NCBI RefSeq assembly: GCF_040954645.1
Contig: NC_092806.1
Location: forward strand, 129,788,952-129,852,951
Direction of reading: 5' to 3'
DNA from: Diabrotica undecimpunctata
Lineage: Eukaryota > Arthropoda > Insecta > Coleoptera > Chrysomelidae
DNA length: 64,000 bases
The stretch's first letter is position 1. The number at the start of each line of letters is the position of its first letter. A program made the position numbers and the translations under genes. Shown here piece by piece: positions 1 to 13,100 of this stretch. A model generated the notes under the pieces. It was given only the letters and a program-made list of their open reading frames with translations, had not been told where the DNA came from and searched no databases.

Positions 1-1231
1 TACTTCACTCAGCAGATTTAGATTTGTACCATTCAGATTTAGAGGACCTAATCCTGGCAAATTCCTCATTCTGGTAAATGTGAAGATTTTGGACTTCCGA
101 GGCTTATGTTGAGCTCTACATGTTACGTCCATTCTTTAAGTCATCCGCATAGTTCAGGACATGATGTCCGTCGTTGCCGAGTCTAGCTATCGACCCATCC
201 ATCACCTTATTCTACAAAAGAGGAGATACGACTCCCTACGCTATATCCCCAGTATATCACACGACACTTCAGCATGCAGTCCATCCACCTGCAGCTTTTT
301 TCGTCATTTTTAAAACGTTTGATGCATCCGTAATAATCCAACAGACTCTACACCTGGATTATTGACCCGATCACTTAACCAACTATATACGTTGATCGAG
401 GACTTTACAAAGACGCGTATTTCCCATAACTATTATATTCTACATAGTTACAAACTCAGTAACTTCTTTTTCATTGAGAGCCGTTTATAACACATTAATA
501 TGCGACCTAGAAAAAATTTCAGGTATTTGTATTCTTCCTGTTGCTATAACTGTAGATTGTTAGTTGTTTGGTGAACTTTCTCTTTCTTTTATTAGTTTGT
601 TGGTGGAATGTTTGTATCGTGCAATTTAAAATTGTTAGTACTTCAGTTAGTTAGATATGAAATTGGTTTCGTATAATACATTATTTAAGTCCTACCTTTT
701 TAAAATTAGGCATTGGATTACAAAACTGTTGTCTTCTCTTCAAAGCAGTGCCAAACCCTAGATATTAAATCATCTTTTCGGTTCTAAGCCATAACCTTAA
801 CGTTTTCAAGGAAACATTATTTAAGAGCTAATATTGCAAATGAAAATTTAGCATAAATGTAACAAGGGAACAAAAGATTCTATAGGTCACATAGTGCTGT
901 CTTTCCTACGGGTCTGGCTTCAGCAGAGTTATTTTTTGTCTTAAAATATAGTCATGACTGGATACATTTATCTATTATGTAATAAAGATGACTGTTTTGT
1001 ATAGGCTATGGAAATGTCAAATGAAATAACATTTATCAAAACGTAATAATAAAAAACCAATTGAGATAATTTTCCTATCAGCGAAATTATTGTATTCCGT
1101 AGATTATAATGTACTTTGAATTAATTAGATACAGTACAATCTACAAAGCTATGACTCAGTAACATTAAAGTGATTAAAACAAATGTTTAAAATAGTTCAA
1201 ATATTTATTATAAAGTATCATCTAAATATAA
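1..1231. other. Unassigned AT-rich sequence
   Basis: I see no supportable gene here. The short open frames lack recognisable motifs. Given the XPR1 exons downstream, this is probably intron or flanking DNA of that gene, but no XPR1 exon preceding 4682 could be identified. Confidence 0.5.
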
Positions 1232-1440
1232 CTAGCTGACCCGGCGAACTTTGTACAGCCTTAAAATTAAATAATTTTTCTAAAAAATTAGCAGAAAAAA
1301 AATTAAAAAAACATACTCAAACATATTATGTATAAAAAAAGTTGAATCAATTTAATGCTTTGTAATAAACAATATTTTAATTTTTTTCGCGTTGCATAAA
1401 TATACAACGATGGCAGCTTTCCGATGCGCGAATAATTGTC

Positions 1441-3550
1441 TATAGAGAACCACTTGAACAAATCTTGAACTCTGAAAGAGAATACAATGATATAGAACAG
1501 CTATGGGAAACGACTGCCGAAATAATAACCAAGACAGCGGACAAGATCTTTGGAAGGAGTAGGCAGAAGAGGGCAAAAACATGGTATGACGAGGAATGTC
1601 GGAAACAGCTGGAAAAAAGACAAACAGTAAGGAAGACTTGGATACAACTGCAAACAGACCAAAGTAAAAAGGAATATGACGACTGCCGAAAAGAAACAAG
1701 AAAAATAATACGCACAAAGAAAAGAAACTATGAACAACAAAAATATGAAGCTATGGAGAGTGACCGGCCCAAACCAGGCTCCAGAGAATTCTATAAAGCA
1801 ATTTCCTCTGAGAAGAAAAGACATAGAACCAATTCCATCCATTCCCTGAGAGACAATCAAGGCCGTATGATAATCGACGGTAAAGAAGTAACTGAAGAAT
1901 GGAAAGAGTATTTTAGGGACCTTCTAAACATCATACAGGAAGAAAAGTACAAAGAAGAGAACTATATCTCCCAGCGGACATGCCCGTTAAAAATCTCTCC
2001 ATTGAAGAAACCAAAAAGGCCTTAAATAAGCTGAAAAATCACAAAGCGCCGGGTACGGACGATATACCAGCAGAACTTCTGAAATATGGGGGAGACGCAC
2101 TTCATCGCCAAATCCACCAGCTAATAACGCACATATGGTTCGAAGAAAGGATACCAGCACGATGGAAGGAAAACATAATAGTGCCCATCCACAAAAAAGG
2201 GGACAAAACAAAATGCGCGAATTATAGAGGAATTTCACTCCTAAACACGGCATATAAAACCCTCTCAAACATCATTCTTAGTAGACTAATCCCTTATGCT
2301 GAAAATGTCCTAGGCGAATATCAAGCCGGTTTTAGGGCAAACAGATCAACAATAGATCAACTATTCACGCTGAGACAACTTCTAGAAAAGGGTTGGGAGT
2401 ATAACAGACCCATACACAATCTTTTCATATACTTTCGACATTCATATGATAGAGTAGAAAGAAGCCAAGTATGGAATGCCATGGCGGAGCTCTCAATACC
2501 AAAGAAACTCATTTGGATGACCAAAGTCTGTATGGAGGGTGGAATATCTAAAGTACGTGTAAATAATAAACTGTCTGGCAGCTTTGAAATCAACAGTGGA
2601 CTCAAACAGGGTGATGCGTTATCTCCACTACTTTTTAACCTTGTATTAGAGAAAGCCATGAGGTCGGCCGAAATAAAAACAGAATTGCTATCGGTTCAAG
2701 GTCCCAAGCTATTACTCGCATATGCAGATGACATAGATCTCGTTGGAGACTCCATCCTATCCACGAAAGACATCTTCAACAAGGTGGAAGGAGCAACAAG
2801 TGAAGTAGGGCTGAAGATTAATGAAGAGAAGACGAAATATATGTGTATAAATAGAACGACAAGAAGAGACAGAATATGACAAAATGTGACGATCAACACC
2901 TTCAATTTTGAAAGAGTACAACATTTTAAATATCTGGGGGCCGTAATCACAGCTGACAACGATGTTACTGAAGAAATAAAAGACAGAATCCAATGTGCAA
3001 ACCGCTGTCTATTCGCACTGGATAAGCTCATAAAATTAAAAAATCTTACAAGAAGTTCAAAGATAAAAATCTATAAATCCATCGTCAGACCTGTAATAAC
3101 ATACGGATGCGAAACGTGGACCATGACCAAAGCAAACGAAGAAAAGCTCAGACGCTTTGAACGAAAAATACTTAGAAAAATTTTCGGACCTCGCCATGAC
3201 ATCACCACAAACCAGTATAAGATCAGAACCAATATCGAATTAAAAGCACTCTACAATGACGCCGATATTGTCCAAGAAATTAAATCACAGCGACTAAGAT
3301 GGGCAGGCCACGTGCACAGACTGCATAACGATAGACTTGTAAAACTGGTATGGGAAGAGATTACCACAGGCAAAAGATCACTCGGACGTCCCAGAATGCG
3401 ATGGAGAGATAACATCCAAGCAGATCTCCCGAAAATGAACATTCCATTTGACCCTATGTTGATGGAAGACCGAAAAAATTGGAAAAAAGTTGTACAGTCA
3501 GCCAAGACCCACCCAGGGTTGTAGCGCTACGTGATGATGATGATGATGAT
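1441..3550 (+). mobile_element. 5'-truncated RTE-type LINE retrotransposon
   Basis: The element holds the linker and reverse transcriptase of a non-LTR retrotransposon. Three open frames (1465-2025, 1980-2879, 2886-3524) form one coding region broken by a frameshift near 1980 and an in-frame TGA at 2877. RT signatures are KAPGTDDIPAEL, NYRGISLLNTAYK, GLKQGDALSPLLFNL and YADDIDLVG. The first catalytic motif reads IYFRHSYD, so the usual aspartate is a tyrosine and the enzyme is dead. The 3' end is a (GAT)n tract. An 11-bp duplication GAATAATTGTC flanks it at 1430-1440 and 3551-3561. The endonuclease domain is absent, consistent with 5' truncation. The RTE clade is from memory of the motif set. 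Confidence 0.88.
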
Positions 3551-3561
3551 GAATAATTGTC

Positions 3562-4003
3562 CATGTGCGAAACATGAAAACTCTAAATTAATTCCGCAAA
3601 CTTCCAATTGGCCTTGTGATTTGTTTATTCTCATTGTAAAAGCCAAACGCACGGGAAATTGTGAACGTTTAAAATCAAATGGTACGTTCGTTGGAATCAT
3701 TGATATACGTGGGATCAATACATGTGTTTTTTCTTTTTTTTGTATTTTTCTTGATGATCGATGATGATGATTGATTGATTAATGTTAGGCAGCTATAACT
3801 GATTCCACTTTTAATTGTATATTGTTGGGTGGGAGTCCATTCAATTCCAGTGAATTAAAAAACTTTGTAGGATAGTTGATTACGTCATTCTGATTTATGA
3901 CTGTGTCAACTGATTTGAACAAAACAACTTTCCTGGAAGAAAATTCAGAATGGCCGCATTCAGATCGTCGACATCTGCATTTTTTTCCGCCAATATTGCT
4001 CAT
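3562..4003 (-). pseudogene. Helitron Pif1-type helicase C-terminal fragment
   Basis: Reading the minus strand from about 4000, the frame carries VINQNDVINYPTKFFNSL followed by LPPNNIQLKV. After a break it continues with PTNVPFDFKRSQFPVRLAF and INKSQGQ. I recognise these as the late motifs of Pif1-like helicases in Helitrons, which unwind DNA during rolling-circle transposition. Stops and a frame break between about 3700 and 3785 make it non-functional. The GQ of INKSQGQ is followed by a deletion compared with the usual GQSL. Confidence 0.75.
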
Positions 4004-4303
4004 CCAATTATGGTTTTATACTGGTGAGCTATTTCCGGAAAACAAGCTGAATAAGGTCGGCCTAGCAAATTAATAATAAATTTACTTAAGAATTACACAA
4101 AGAATGGCTGAAAACTGTGTACAGTGAGAGAAGGCTTATTGTGTAAGAGAGACAGGAGACCGGCTTTGTTTTCATCTCTACTCCGTGCTGTTTACTGTGT
4201 GAGAAGTGACACTGGTGGACGCCTTGCAGGGATAACTGATCTAGTGATCATTGATCAGTTATCGATCAGGGTTAAAATGATTAAATTACTAATATGACTG
4301 TTA

Positions 4304-4620
4304 TTAGAAGGGTGAAAATGTAGGGTAAAATGAGTTGGAATCACAGCCTGTGATTACCCATAGGGCAGGAGCAGACACAGTCCTGTAAGCGCTTGCTATC
4401 CGCAGTAGACTAGTTTTGTCCGCGCGTACCAAGAGCCTCTTGTACGCCTGTGTTTCCACAGTCGCACTCCATACTGGTGCTGGGTAGAGTATGATAGACT
4501 GCACAACCCCGTGTAAAAGCCTCCTCCTTTCGGATTTGGGTCCCCCGATATTGGACATTTCCCTCACCAGCGCAGCCGCTCTTTTCGCCGACTTACGGAT
4601 CTCCTCATCTAAAGAAGCAT
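4304..4620 (-). pseudogene. LINE RT C-terminal fragment (R1/Jockey-like)
   Basis: On the minus strand the frame reads NIGGPKSERRRLLHGVVQS, then APVWSA and RIASAYRTVSAPALWVITG. This is the thumb and C-terminal region typical of R1/Jockey-group LINE reverse transcriptases. Only about 100 codons remain, with no catalytic motif. It lies just before the first XPR1 exon in the window. Confidence 0.65.
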
Positions 4621-4681
4621 ATTTTTCTTAAGTCTGAGTGTAGAAGTTTTCACATCAATAATGTCTTAATTTTTGTTTCAG

Positions 4682-5052
4682 CCGTATTCCACGAAGGCAC
4701 AACTGAAAACTTAAAAATAGCTTTCCGTCTCTACAGAGGTCCTCTTTTAGTAATAGAACTACTCTTTTTAATCGGTGTGAATATTTATGGATGGAGATCA
4801 TCGGGAGTGAATCATGTACTTATATTCGAGCTAGATCCAAGAAATCACGTGTCCGAACAGCATCTTATGGAACTAGCTGCCATATTTGGCGTTGTTTGGG
4901 CAGTTAGTCTACTTAATTTTTTATACAGCGCAACTTTAAGCATTCCTCCATATGTCAATCCACTTGTCTTGACTGTGATAATGATAGTGTTCCTGGTTAA
5001 TCCTCTGAAGATATTTAGGCACGATGCTAGATTTTGGTTTCTTCGTATTTGT
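4682..5052 (+). CDS. XPR1: XPR1 exon (EXS domain start)
   Basis: The acceptor is TTTGTTTCAG at 4672-4681 and the donor is TGT|GTAAGT after 5052. The exon starts with the last two bases of an Ala codon and ends in phase 0. It encodes the [12 protein letters not shown] lead-in, the first EXS transmembrane segments ([17 protein letters not shown] and the stretch around [12 protein letters not shown]), and RFWFLRIC. Confidence 0.95.
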
Positions 5053-8000
5053 GTAAGTATAATAAAATTTTATATAATTTTGTAAACTTTAATAGCACTT
5101 TGTTTAAGTTAACCTAAAATAATATCTCTTTCCTAATGTGCGCAATTTTTATACAATGCACCAACTTGTTTAGAATTGGAACAACTATAGTATTTTTCAT
5201 ATAAAAATGCTTGCACGTCATTCAAGATTTACGACGTCAGAACCCCACAGCGTTGCCAAAACATCAAAATAGTTAGTAAGTGAGGAATATTTAAAATGTC
5301 AACTGTTTGTCAAACTATTATATTAACAGTAAATACACTTTGTTTTAAGACTACTGCAACACACTAAAATACATAAGAAAACATTTTAATTCAAAATTAT
5401 ATATTCTAAATTTTAAACTTAACTCTTTTGAAGCATTAATAGTAAAAACGTCCCGGCATTATTTCTTGTTCAAAATAATCTATCTTATATGAACGCTTAA
5501 CAGCTTTCTACAGACTATTTATTTGTTTTGGCATAGCACAATCACAATACACAACAATAATTAGTTTTTAAAGCTATTAATCTAAATTTAATATGTATTT
5601 ATACATACAATTTATTAATATATACTATATTATGATCAAATTGTGTAAGAAATCAAAACATAAACAAAATTCTTACTCTAAAAATGTGGCAACACTTTAT
5701 ACACTTTTGCCACACGCTGAACTGTCAATAAAATTTGAAGTATTCCCATATCAGTTGCGTACAATTGTTTAATCTATTTAATTAAAATTATTATTTTGTG
5801 GAATATTAAGATGATTACATTTTTTTTTATTATTACACCATGTTGACGCCTATGAAACATCGAGCAATTCCGTATGGGTTTCGTATTATTAGCTGTGTTA
5901 GGAAAATTTGAACTCTAAGGTTGACGTTCTGGAAATTTTAAATATAAGTGACGTCACTTTATATAAATTGTGACGTGCAAGCATTTTTATATGAAAAATG
6001 CTATACTAATGAATTAAATGACATTAAATTTATATGAAACGAAATGGAGGCCAGCGGTGACTACAAATCAATATGCTTCTAAACACATAGTTTTCGAACA
6101 TCCTCATAACAACATAACAACCACAAATCTTTTCATACAGCAGTTTGCAAAATACAGATTGCCACTACAGGAAGAACATAAATAAAATTAGGGGTACCGT
6201 ATTGATGATGATTTCTCAAAGATTTGATATGGGTTCGACCATATTTTTATACAAATCTAATTTTGTTACTATCCTAATATTTTTCGAATGTCGAATATAG
6301 AGTTTAGCATTTGAATAGCTATGTGCCGTTGAATTATCTTTTGTCCTGTTCTGTGCTACCATATTCAGCTATATAAGAGTCTATATACATATTTATATTC
6401 CTTACAACTGCATATGTTTATGTTTTCTACTATAGTTTCAAACATTCTGTGTATTTTTGTAAGCTTTCCCCAGATGTACAAACATTAGGTTAGTTTTCAA
6501 ATTTCTTTCTGCGCTTCTACCAGTTGCTGTATCAATTCTGATCAATTTATTTTTCTAATTGCTCACAATATGATAAAATTCAATTGTTTATTTTTGAAAT
6601 TACATTTTTATTTGTAGCGAAAAATTGCATTATTAATAAATATTATTACATTCCGAACTTAGTGAAAAAATGCATAGGGATTTACATCGATTGACTGTAA
6701 AATGAAGCAAGTTTTAAAGAACGGAATTTTATTATTATAAAGAGTATATATTGTTTAAAATTAGCAAAACATTTTATTAAGAATTACTTTTTCGATAAAA
6801 ATAAAAAAGTTTCTTGTATTGAGCATCCCATCCGTACGCACATTGTAGAATTTTTTCTTAAATCAGAATCATTTGAAAACGTTTTCTTAAAGATATTTTA
6901 AAGATTATTTTTTTCTAAATAAGAATATGTGGCATGTGGTACTCATTTAAAAGCTCTTGTATCAGTTAATATGTTACTTGAGTTGTATGCTATTGGCAAA
7001 AAAATAAATTCCATCAGTACTCGAAAATTTACAAAAATAAATTAATCTGTTTGACTGTTTTTCATAAAAGCTTATCTGGACAAAATGGCAAAAATCTAGG
7101 AGCGTACTATCACAATTTATTTTAAGTAAGGTATTAACTGTCATATGATCCAGAAGGGGGCTAATCCGCCAGTTTGAATGATTACGTACTATTTAGTAAG
7201 CTATATACAGGCCCCAGTATAAAATAGATATTGCAGCACTGCAAGAATTACGCTGGGAGGGACAGGGACAGATTGACAAACAAGACTTTACAATGTTATA
7301 TTCAGGAGGAAAGAAACAAGGGCAAAAAGGCGTGGGATTCATGATACTAAGGCACCTAAGAGAGAAAATTATAAATTTCAAGCCAATATGCGAAAGGATG
7401 GCCTATGTTAGAGTCAACAGCAAACCATTTAATATATCAGTCTTGAATTTATATGCCCCCACAGAAACAAGCAATGTAGACGAAAAAGAAATCTTTTATG
7501 ATAGGGTCGAAGAGGAGATAGAAAAAATACCCAAAGAAGACGTCATATTTGTACTAGGAGACCTCAACGCCCAGATTGGAAAAGAGGACTTTTTACAACA
7601 AATTGCAGGAAAGCATACAATACACGAAAACACGAATGACAATGGGCAAAGACTATGTAACCTAGCAACAAGAACAAATTTGTTAATAAGCTCAACAAAA
7701 TTTGAACACCCTAAAATACATAAGGTAACATGGAGGTCACCAGATCAGAAAACATATAGTCAAATTGATCACATAATGATTAATAAACGAAAGCAATCGT
7801 CAATAAAAGATGTAAGAACGTTCAGAGGTGCGTGTGCAGATTCAGACCACTACATGGTCACAGCCACTATAAGACAAAAAGTTAAAATTGAAACAAAACA
7901 AAAAAATCAACATAAAAAGTGGAATGTCAATAAAATGAGTAATGGAGAAGTAAGAAAAAAATATGAAGAGGCAGTAACAGTTCAAATAAAAGAGAAATAT

Positions 8001-10105
8001 AAAGCAGAAGATATAAACACAGAATGGGAGACGATCAAAAAATCAATAGAAGAAGGTGCAAATATGCAGATAGGTAAAAGTCAGGCTAAAACAAAAAACG
8101 AATGGTATAACCAAGAATGTAGAGAAATAACAGGAAAAAAAGTGCAAGCCAGAAATAAATGGCTAAGAACAGATAAAGAGGAAGACAGAGAAGAATATGA
8201 AAAATTAAGAAGGAATGCTAAGAAAGTGATAAGGCAAAATAAAAGAAGATGGGTAGACAAAAAAATGCAGGAAATAGAGCAGGAAAGAACAAACAGAAAT
8301 ACGAAAAGTTTTTACAAAAAAATTAAAGAACAAAACAAAAAATACAAGGGCAAAACAAACGGAATAAAAAATAGAGAGGGAATAGTGATAATAGAGGACC
8401 AAGAATACAAACAAGTATGGAGAGATTACTACAGAGAGCTCTTGACGGAGGAAACAACAGAAGAAGAAATGCATAACGAGGAGGAAACGGTGTACGAAGA
8501 AGAAGCAGATGAAGTAGATATCGAAATTTCAAAAGAACCAACATTAGAGGAATTGGATGAAGTAATACAGAGAAGCAAAAATGGAAAAGCCCCTGGTAAA
8601 GATGGCATTAATATGGAACTAATAAAATACGGGGGAAGGGAACTAAGAGGAAAAATACTGGCACTATTGAAAAATATATGGAAAGAAGAGAAAATGCCAG
8701 GGGACTGGGAGGTATGGCAGATCATAACAGTACATAAAAAGGGAGACCAACAAATCTGTGAAAATTATAGAGGAATAACGTTACTAAATACAACATATAA
8801 AATATTGACATCAATAATAAAAAAGAGGTTATCAAAGATCACAAAGAAGACAGTAGGACAGTACCAATGTGGATTCACAGAAGGAAGATCTACAATAGAT
8901 GCAATACACACAATAAAACAAATAATGGAAAAAGCAAACGAGTATAAGTTAGAATTGGAAATGTTATCCATAGACTTCAAACAGGCATTTGATTCAATTA
9001 AAAGGAACGGATTAATGATAGCACTTAAAAAATTAAAAATTCCACATAAACTCAGAAAATTAATAGAAATGACAATGAGAACTACAAAAATAAGCATAAA
9101 GACACAAAGAGGAAAGACAGAGGAATTCATTATAAATAAAGGGATGAAACAAGGAGATGCCTTATCAACAACGCTATTTAATCTAGCATTAGAATATGTA
9201 CTACGAAATATAAATAAAGGAAATCTCAGAACAAGAGGTGGTCAAATAATTGCATATGCAGACGATATTGCTATTATTGCAAAGAACAGAAAAATAATGA
9301 AAGAAATGCTAGAAGAAATAAGAGAGAAAGGGGAGGTAATGGGGCTAAGATTAAATCAAGAAAAGACAAAAATATTAAGATTAGGGAAAAAACCAATGAA
9401 AGAAAAAATCAAAATAGGAAGTTCTGAGTTTGAAGAAGTAGAATACTTCAAATACCTAGGAGTTACAATAAGTAAATCCGGAGAAAGGAAATCCGAAATA
9501 AAAGAAAAAATATTAGCAGCGAATAAAGCTTATTTTGCAAACAAAACATTACTTAAAAGCAAAACACTGACTAAAAAAAGTAAGATGAGCATTTATAACA
9601 CCATAATTAGGCCAATATTATTATATGCAGGAGAAACAATGACGATGGTTAAAAAAGATGAAGAAGACTTAAGAATAGCAGAGAGAAAGATTATGAGAAC
9701 CATACTAGGACCAATCAGAACAGAGCAAAATGAATATAGAAGCAGAACAAATGCAGAAATTAAGGAAGAACTTAAGGAAGACATCGTAACTAAAATAAAG
9801 CAATGCAGAGTTAGATGGTTAGGTCACATTTGGCGAGCAGGCGATGAGGCAGTGACATACGCAATGATAGAATGGAATCCAGGAGGAAAAAAGAGGGAAA
9901 GGGGAAGACCGAGATCAAAGTGGCTGCAAGAAGTTGAAGAAGACCTCCAAAGGGTAGGAGTTAGAGAATGGAGAGGAAGAACTAGAGACAGGAAAAAATG
10001 GAGAGATATTGTCAAGAAGATAAGATAAACAAAAACGACTGATCCACTTAAGAAATCTGATCTAGAAAGCATTTGCGGTTTAACCCCACACTGGGGTGTA
10101 TAGCC

Positions 10106-10182
<77 letters not shown>

Positions 10183-13100
10183 GCCCCGAGGGATAATAAT
10201 TTATAAATTAGGTTTCTCCCTTCTATACTATCATTCAAAATACAATATTAGCAAGTATTTAAGTTGCATAGAATTCAAATTAACATATTGCTTTTATCAA
10301 TACTTTTATCGATACTTTTATCAATTTCAGACATATTTAACAAGACATATATTTTTTTAATATTGAGCTTAAATATGATTGGTACATCTTTTTAAATATC
10401 AATGTGTTAAAAATCTCAATACTAATACATCACTTTTATATGAATTGCTAGGGCCGCATGTTTGGAGCTCCTTTTTTCCGTGTTGAATTTGCTGATTTCT
10501 GGCTTGCAGATCAACTTAACAGCTTAGCAGCAGCATTCTTGGATTTCCAGTTTTTAACATGTTTCTATGTTACTAACGGAAATTGGCTTGTAGCGGGAGG
10601 TATGTAATACTTTTAGTTTTAGAACCAGTCTGATAGGAAGTCAGTAACAGCGTTACTTCTCAAACTGTGAGGGGATCATGGCATAATTGGCAAATAGTAA
10701 TAATAATAAAATAGCGATAAGTATGAATAAAAGGAAACACAATAATTTCTAGTTTTTTACCTTTTATTATAAAATTTTTTTCCGAAAATTTATTCTAGTC
10801 TCGGCTTTATTTTATAAATTATTTTTTAGATACGGCTCAATGTATGGAAAGAAATTTCACCATAAGGCCTCTAGTTAATTGTATTCCAGCATGGTTACGT
10901 TTTGCACAATGTTTAAGAAGATACTATGATTCCAAAGATGCCTTCCCGCATTTGGTTAATGCCGGAAAATATTCAACTACTTTCCTCGTTGTAATTTTTG
11001 GAACATTAAAATCAATTTACAAAGGTAGGGAAGTTCTTTTCATTTGCTAATACCTGCATTTAAATAATATTGTTAAAAAACCAAGTGTCTGATTGTTTAG
11101 TATTACTACTATAAATAAGAAACCTTTGGATGCTGAAGGTATTAAAAAAATAGTTAGGCATCTAGTCGTAGTTTTATTATTCATATCTTCGCTGCCAATT
11201 AAAGAATCTGCCCACGGAGAAAGTTAACGAAAAGTGTGCTCGAAAAGTATGTATGTTCGTATTCGTAATGAAGGTTTCGAAATTGTGAAGCTCCATATTT
11301 GGTCCCCAATTGACTACATGCTATTCCCAAAACCCAAAGAAGACCTTAGGAAAAAAATCGTTTAATGATGAAGTGATTTGTGCCATAAATGGGTGATTTG
11401 ATAAAGTCAAAACAAATTTCTTCCATTACGGCATCATACATTGTCTAAAACAAGCAAAATTTTTTATTAAGAATTACTTTTTCGATAAAAATAAAAAAAG
11501 TTTCTTGCATTAAGCATCCCATCTATGTGCATATTGTAGAAATTTTTCTTAAATTAGAATCATTTGAAAACGGTTTCTTGAAGATATTTTTTCTAAATAA
11601 GAATATGTGGCATTTGGTACGTCATTTAAAAGCTCTTGTACGAGTTAGTATGTTCCTTGATTTTTATGTTATATATATAAAAAAAAAAAATTAGTTCCAT
11701 CAGTACTCGAGAATTTACAAAAATAAATTGATCTGTTTGACTGTTTTTCATAAAAGCTTGAGTATCAAATAATCAGGAATATCCCATGCTTTCTATATCA
11801 CATGGAATGGTCGCCATTTTAAAACGACACGACAGAATGCCAAAAATTTTGCTTTTATCAATACTTTTATCGATACTTTTATCAATTGCAGACGTATTTA
11901 ACAATACTTGCTTTCTTTGTGGTTTTCTTGTTGAATATTATTACTAGGTTAGAAAGGGTCATAGGACCATAGGGATCCACCCTCGTATACTGGTATACAT
12001 ACTAAATTAGCAAAAACAAAAATGTTTTATTAACACTCAATCTATTTTTTAGACGATTATGCAACGCCTTCAGATAATCCTTATATGTTTCTTTGGATAG
12101 CGTCACAGGTACTGAGTTCCACATATGCATACACTTGGGATATTAAGATGGATTGGGGATTATTCGACAAATCAGCTGGTGAAAATAAATTCTTGCGGGA
12201 GGAGATAGTTTATTCGTCAAAGGTAATTAATTTTATTTCTATAACAATATAGCATCTTGTAACAAAATGGCATATCGGGTTTTCGACACGTTACAACACC
12301 TCAGGGAATATACAATAGAAATACAAAATAATAAGATAGAACAGGTCTTAAGCTATGTATATAAAATTTAACAAAAAAAATCAGACTGTGGAGATAAATT
12401 GACGAACAAGATTAGCATGGACAACATTTGTAAAACTAGCTTTCGTATTAACGAATCATAAATATCCAAAATACTTTAAATTTTACGCTGAAATGATATT
12501 AATATTCTTTCCTTGCAATTCTTTGTTTAATATATTTATACTCTCAAAAATGTCCGCTAAATATGCGAGGTATGCAACCCAGGAAGAGTTTTTAAACATA
12601 TCTGTGAGAATATTTTTTGATTAACCATAAAAATTTCGACTTCAGTTTTGAGAGTCCATACTCGATTTAGTACATTTCCGCGAGAGAGCCACCTTACTTC
12701 TGTATAATAAAGTAGGTCCGTATATTCAGCGTATATTCAGCTTCACCGTCCTGACATAATTCACGAAATTTCCGCGTGTTTAGTGCTTTTCCCTTGATAA
12801 AATTTACATTCTTGATGACATCGTGCATGACGGCTTCCAGTGTAGGTTCTAAATATTTGCGCATTGACGTATTCATTTACTTTATTGTATACATCAATTC
12901 CACGAGATCTCAACTCTCGAGAGGAGACCAAAACAGCAATTCCTCTTCAAAATTATCTGCACCTTTGTAGCGAACATATACCATTAGCTGTGAATTGCTA
13001 CTAAAATCAGTTTTCTCATCAAGCTGAATAGCAAAATATTTAGCCGGTTTTAATGCGAAAATAACCTGCTCCTTCACATTTTCTGCTAATATAGATATTC

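Larger units (their letters stand above)
1232..4003 (-). mobile_element. Helitron 3' relic, split by a LINE
   Basis: On the minus strand the relic ends in CTAG followed by T at 1232-1235, preceded by a GGGTCAG block, as expected for a Helitron 3' end. The helicase C-terminus lies upstream at 3562-4003. The piece is interrupted by an RTE-type LINE at 1441-3550. A second relic at 48736-49081 has the same helicase-to-terminus arrangement and lines up with both sides of the insertion. The upstream part of the helicase and the Rep domain are missing. Confidence 0.7.

Noticed and set aside
174..365. 63-codon frame near the window start
   Set aside because: No recognisable motif, no splice context matching XPR1, and of a length expected by chance.
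1352..1860. Minus-strand frames over the LINE at 1441-3550
   Set aside because: Shadows of the LINE coding strand; the + strand frames carry the RT motifs.
4231..4262. Small palindrome around ACTGATCTAGTGATCATTGA
   Set aside because: Short and imperfect, with no flanking duplication or partner; expected by chance in AT-rich DNA.
8205..9130. Minus-strand frames over the 911-codon LINE ORF
   Set aside because: Mirror frames of the real ORF, with Phe/Leu/Ser-rich composition typical of antisense reading.
12231..12330. Left terminal repeat of the hAT relic
   Set aside because: No inverse of CAGCGGTCGGGGAACC could be found on the left side, so the left boundary is given as approximate.
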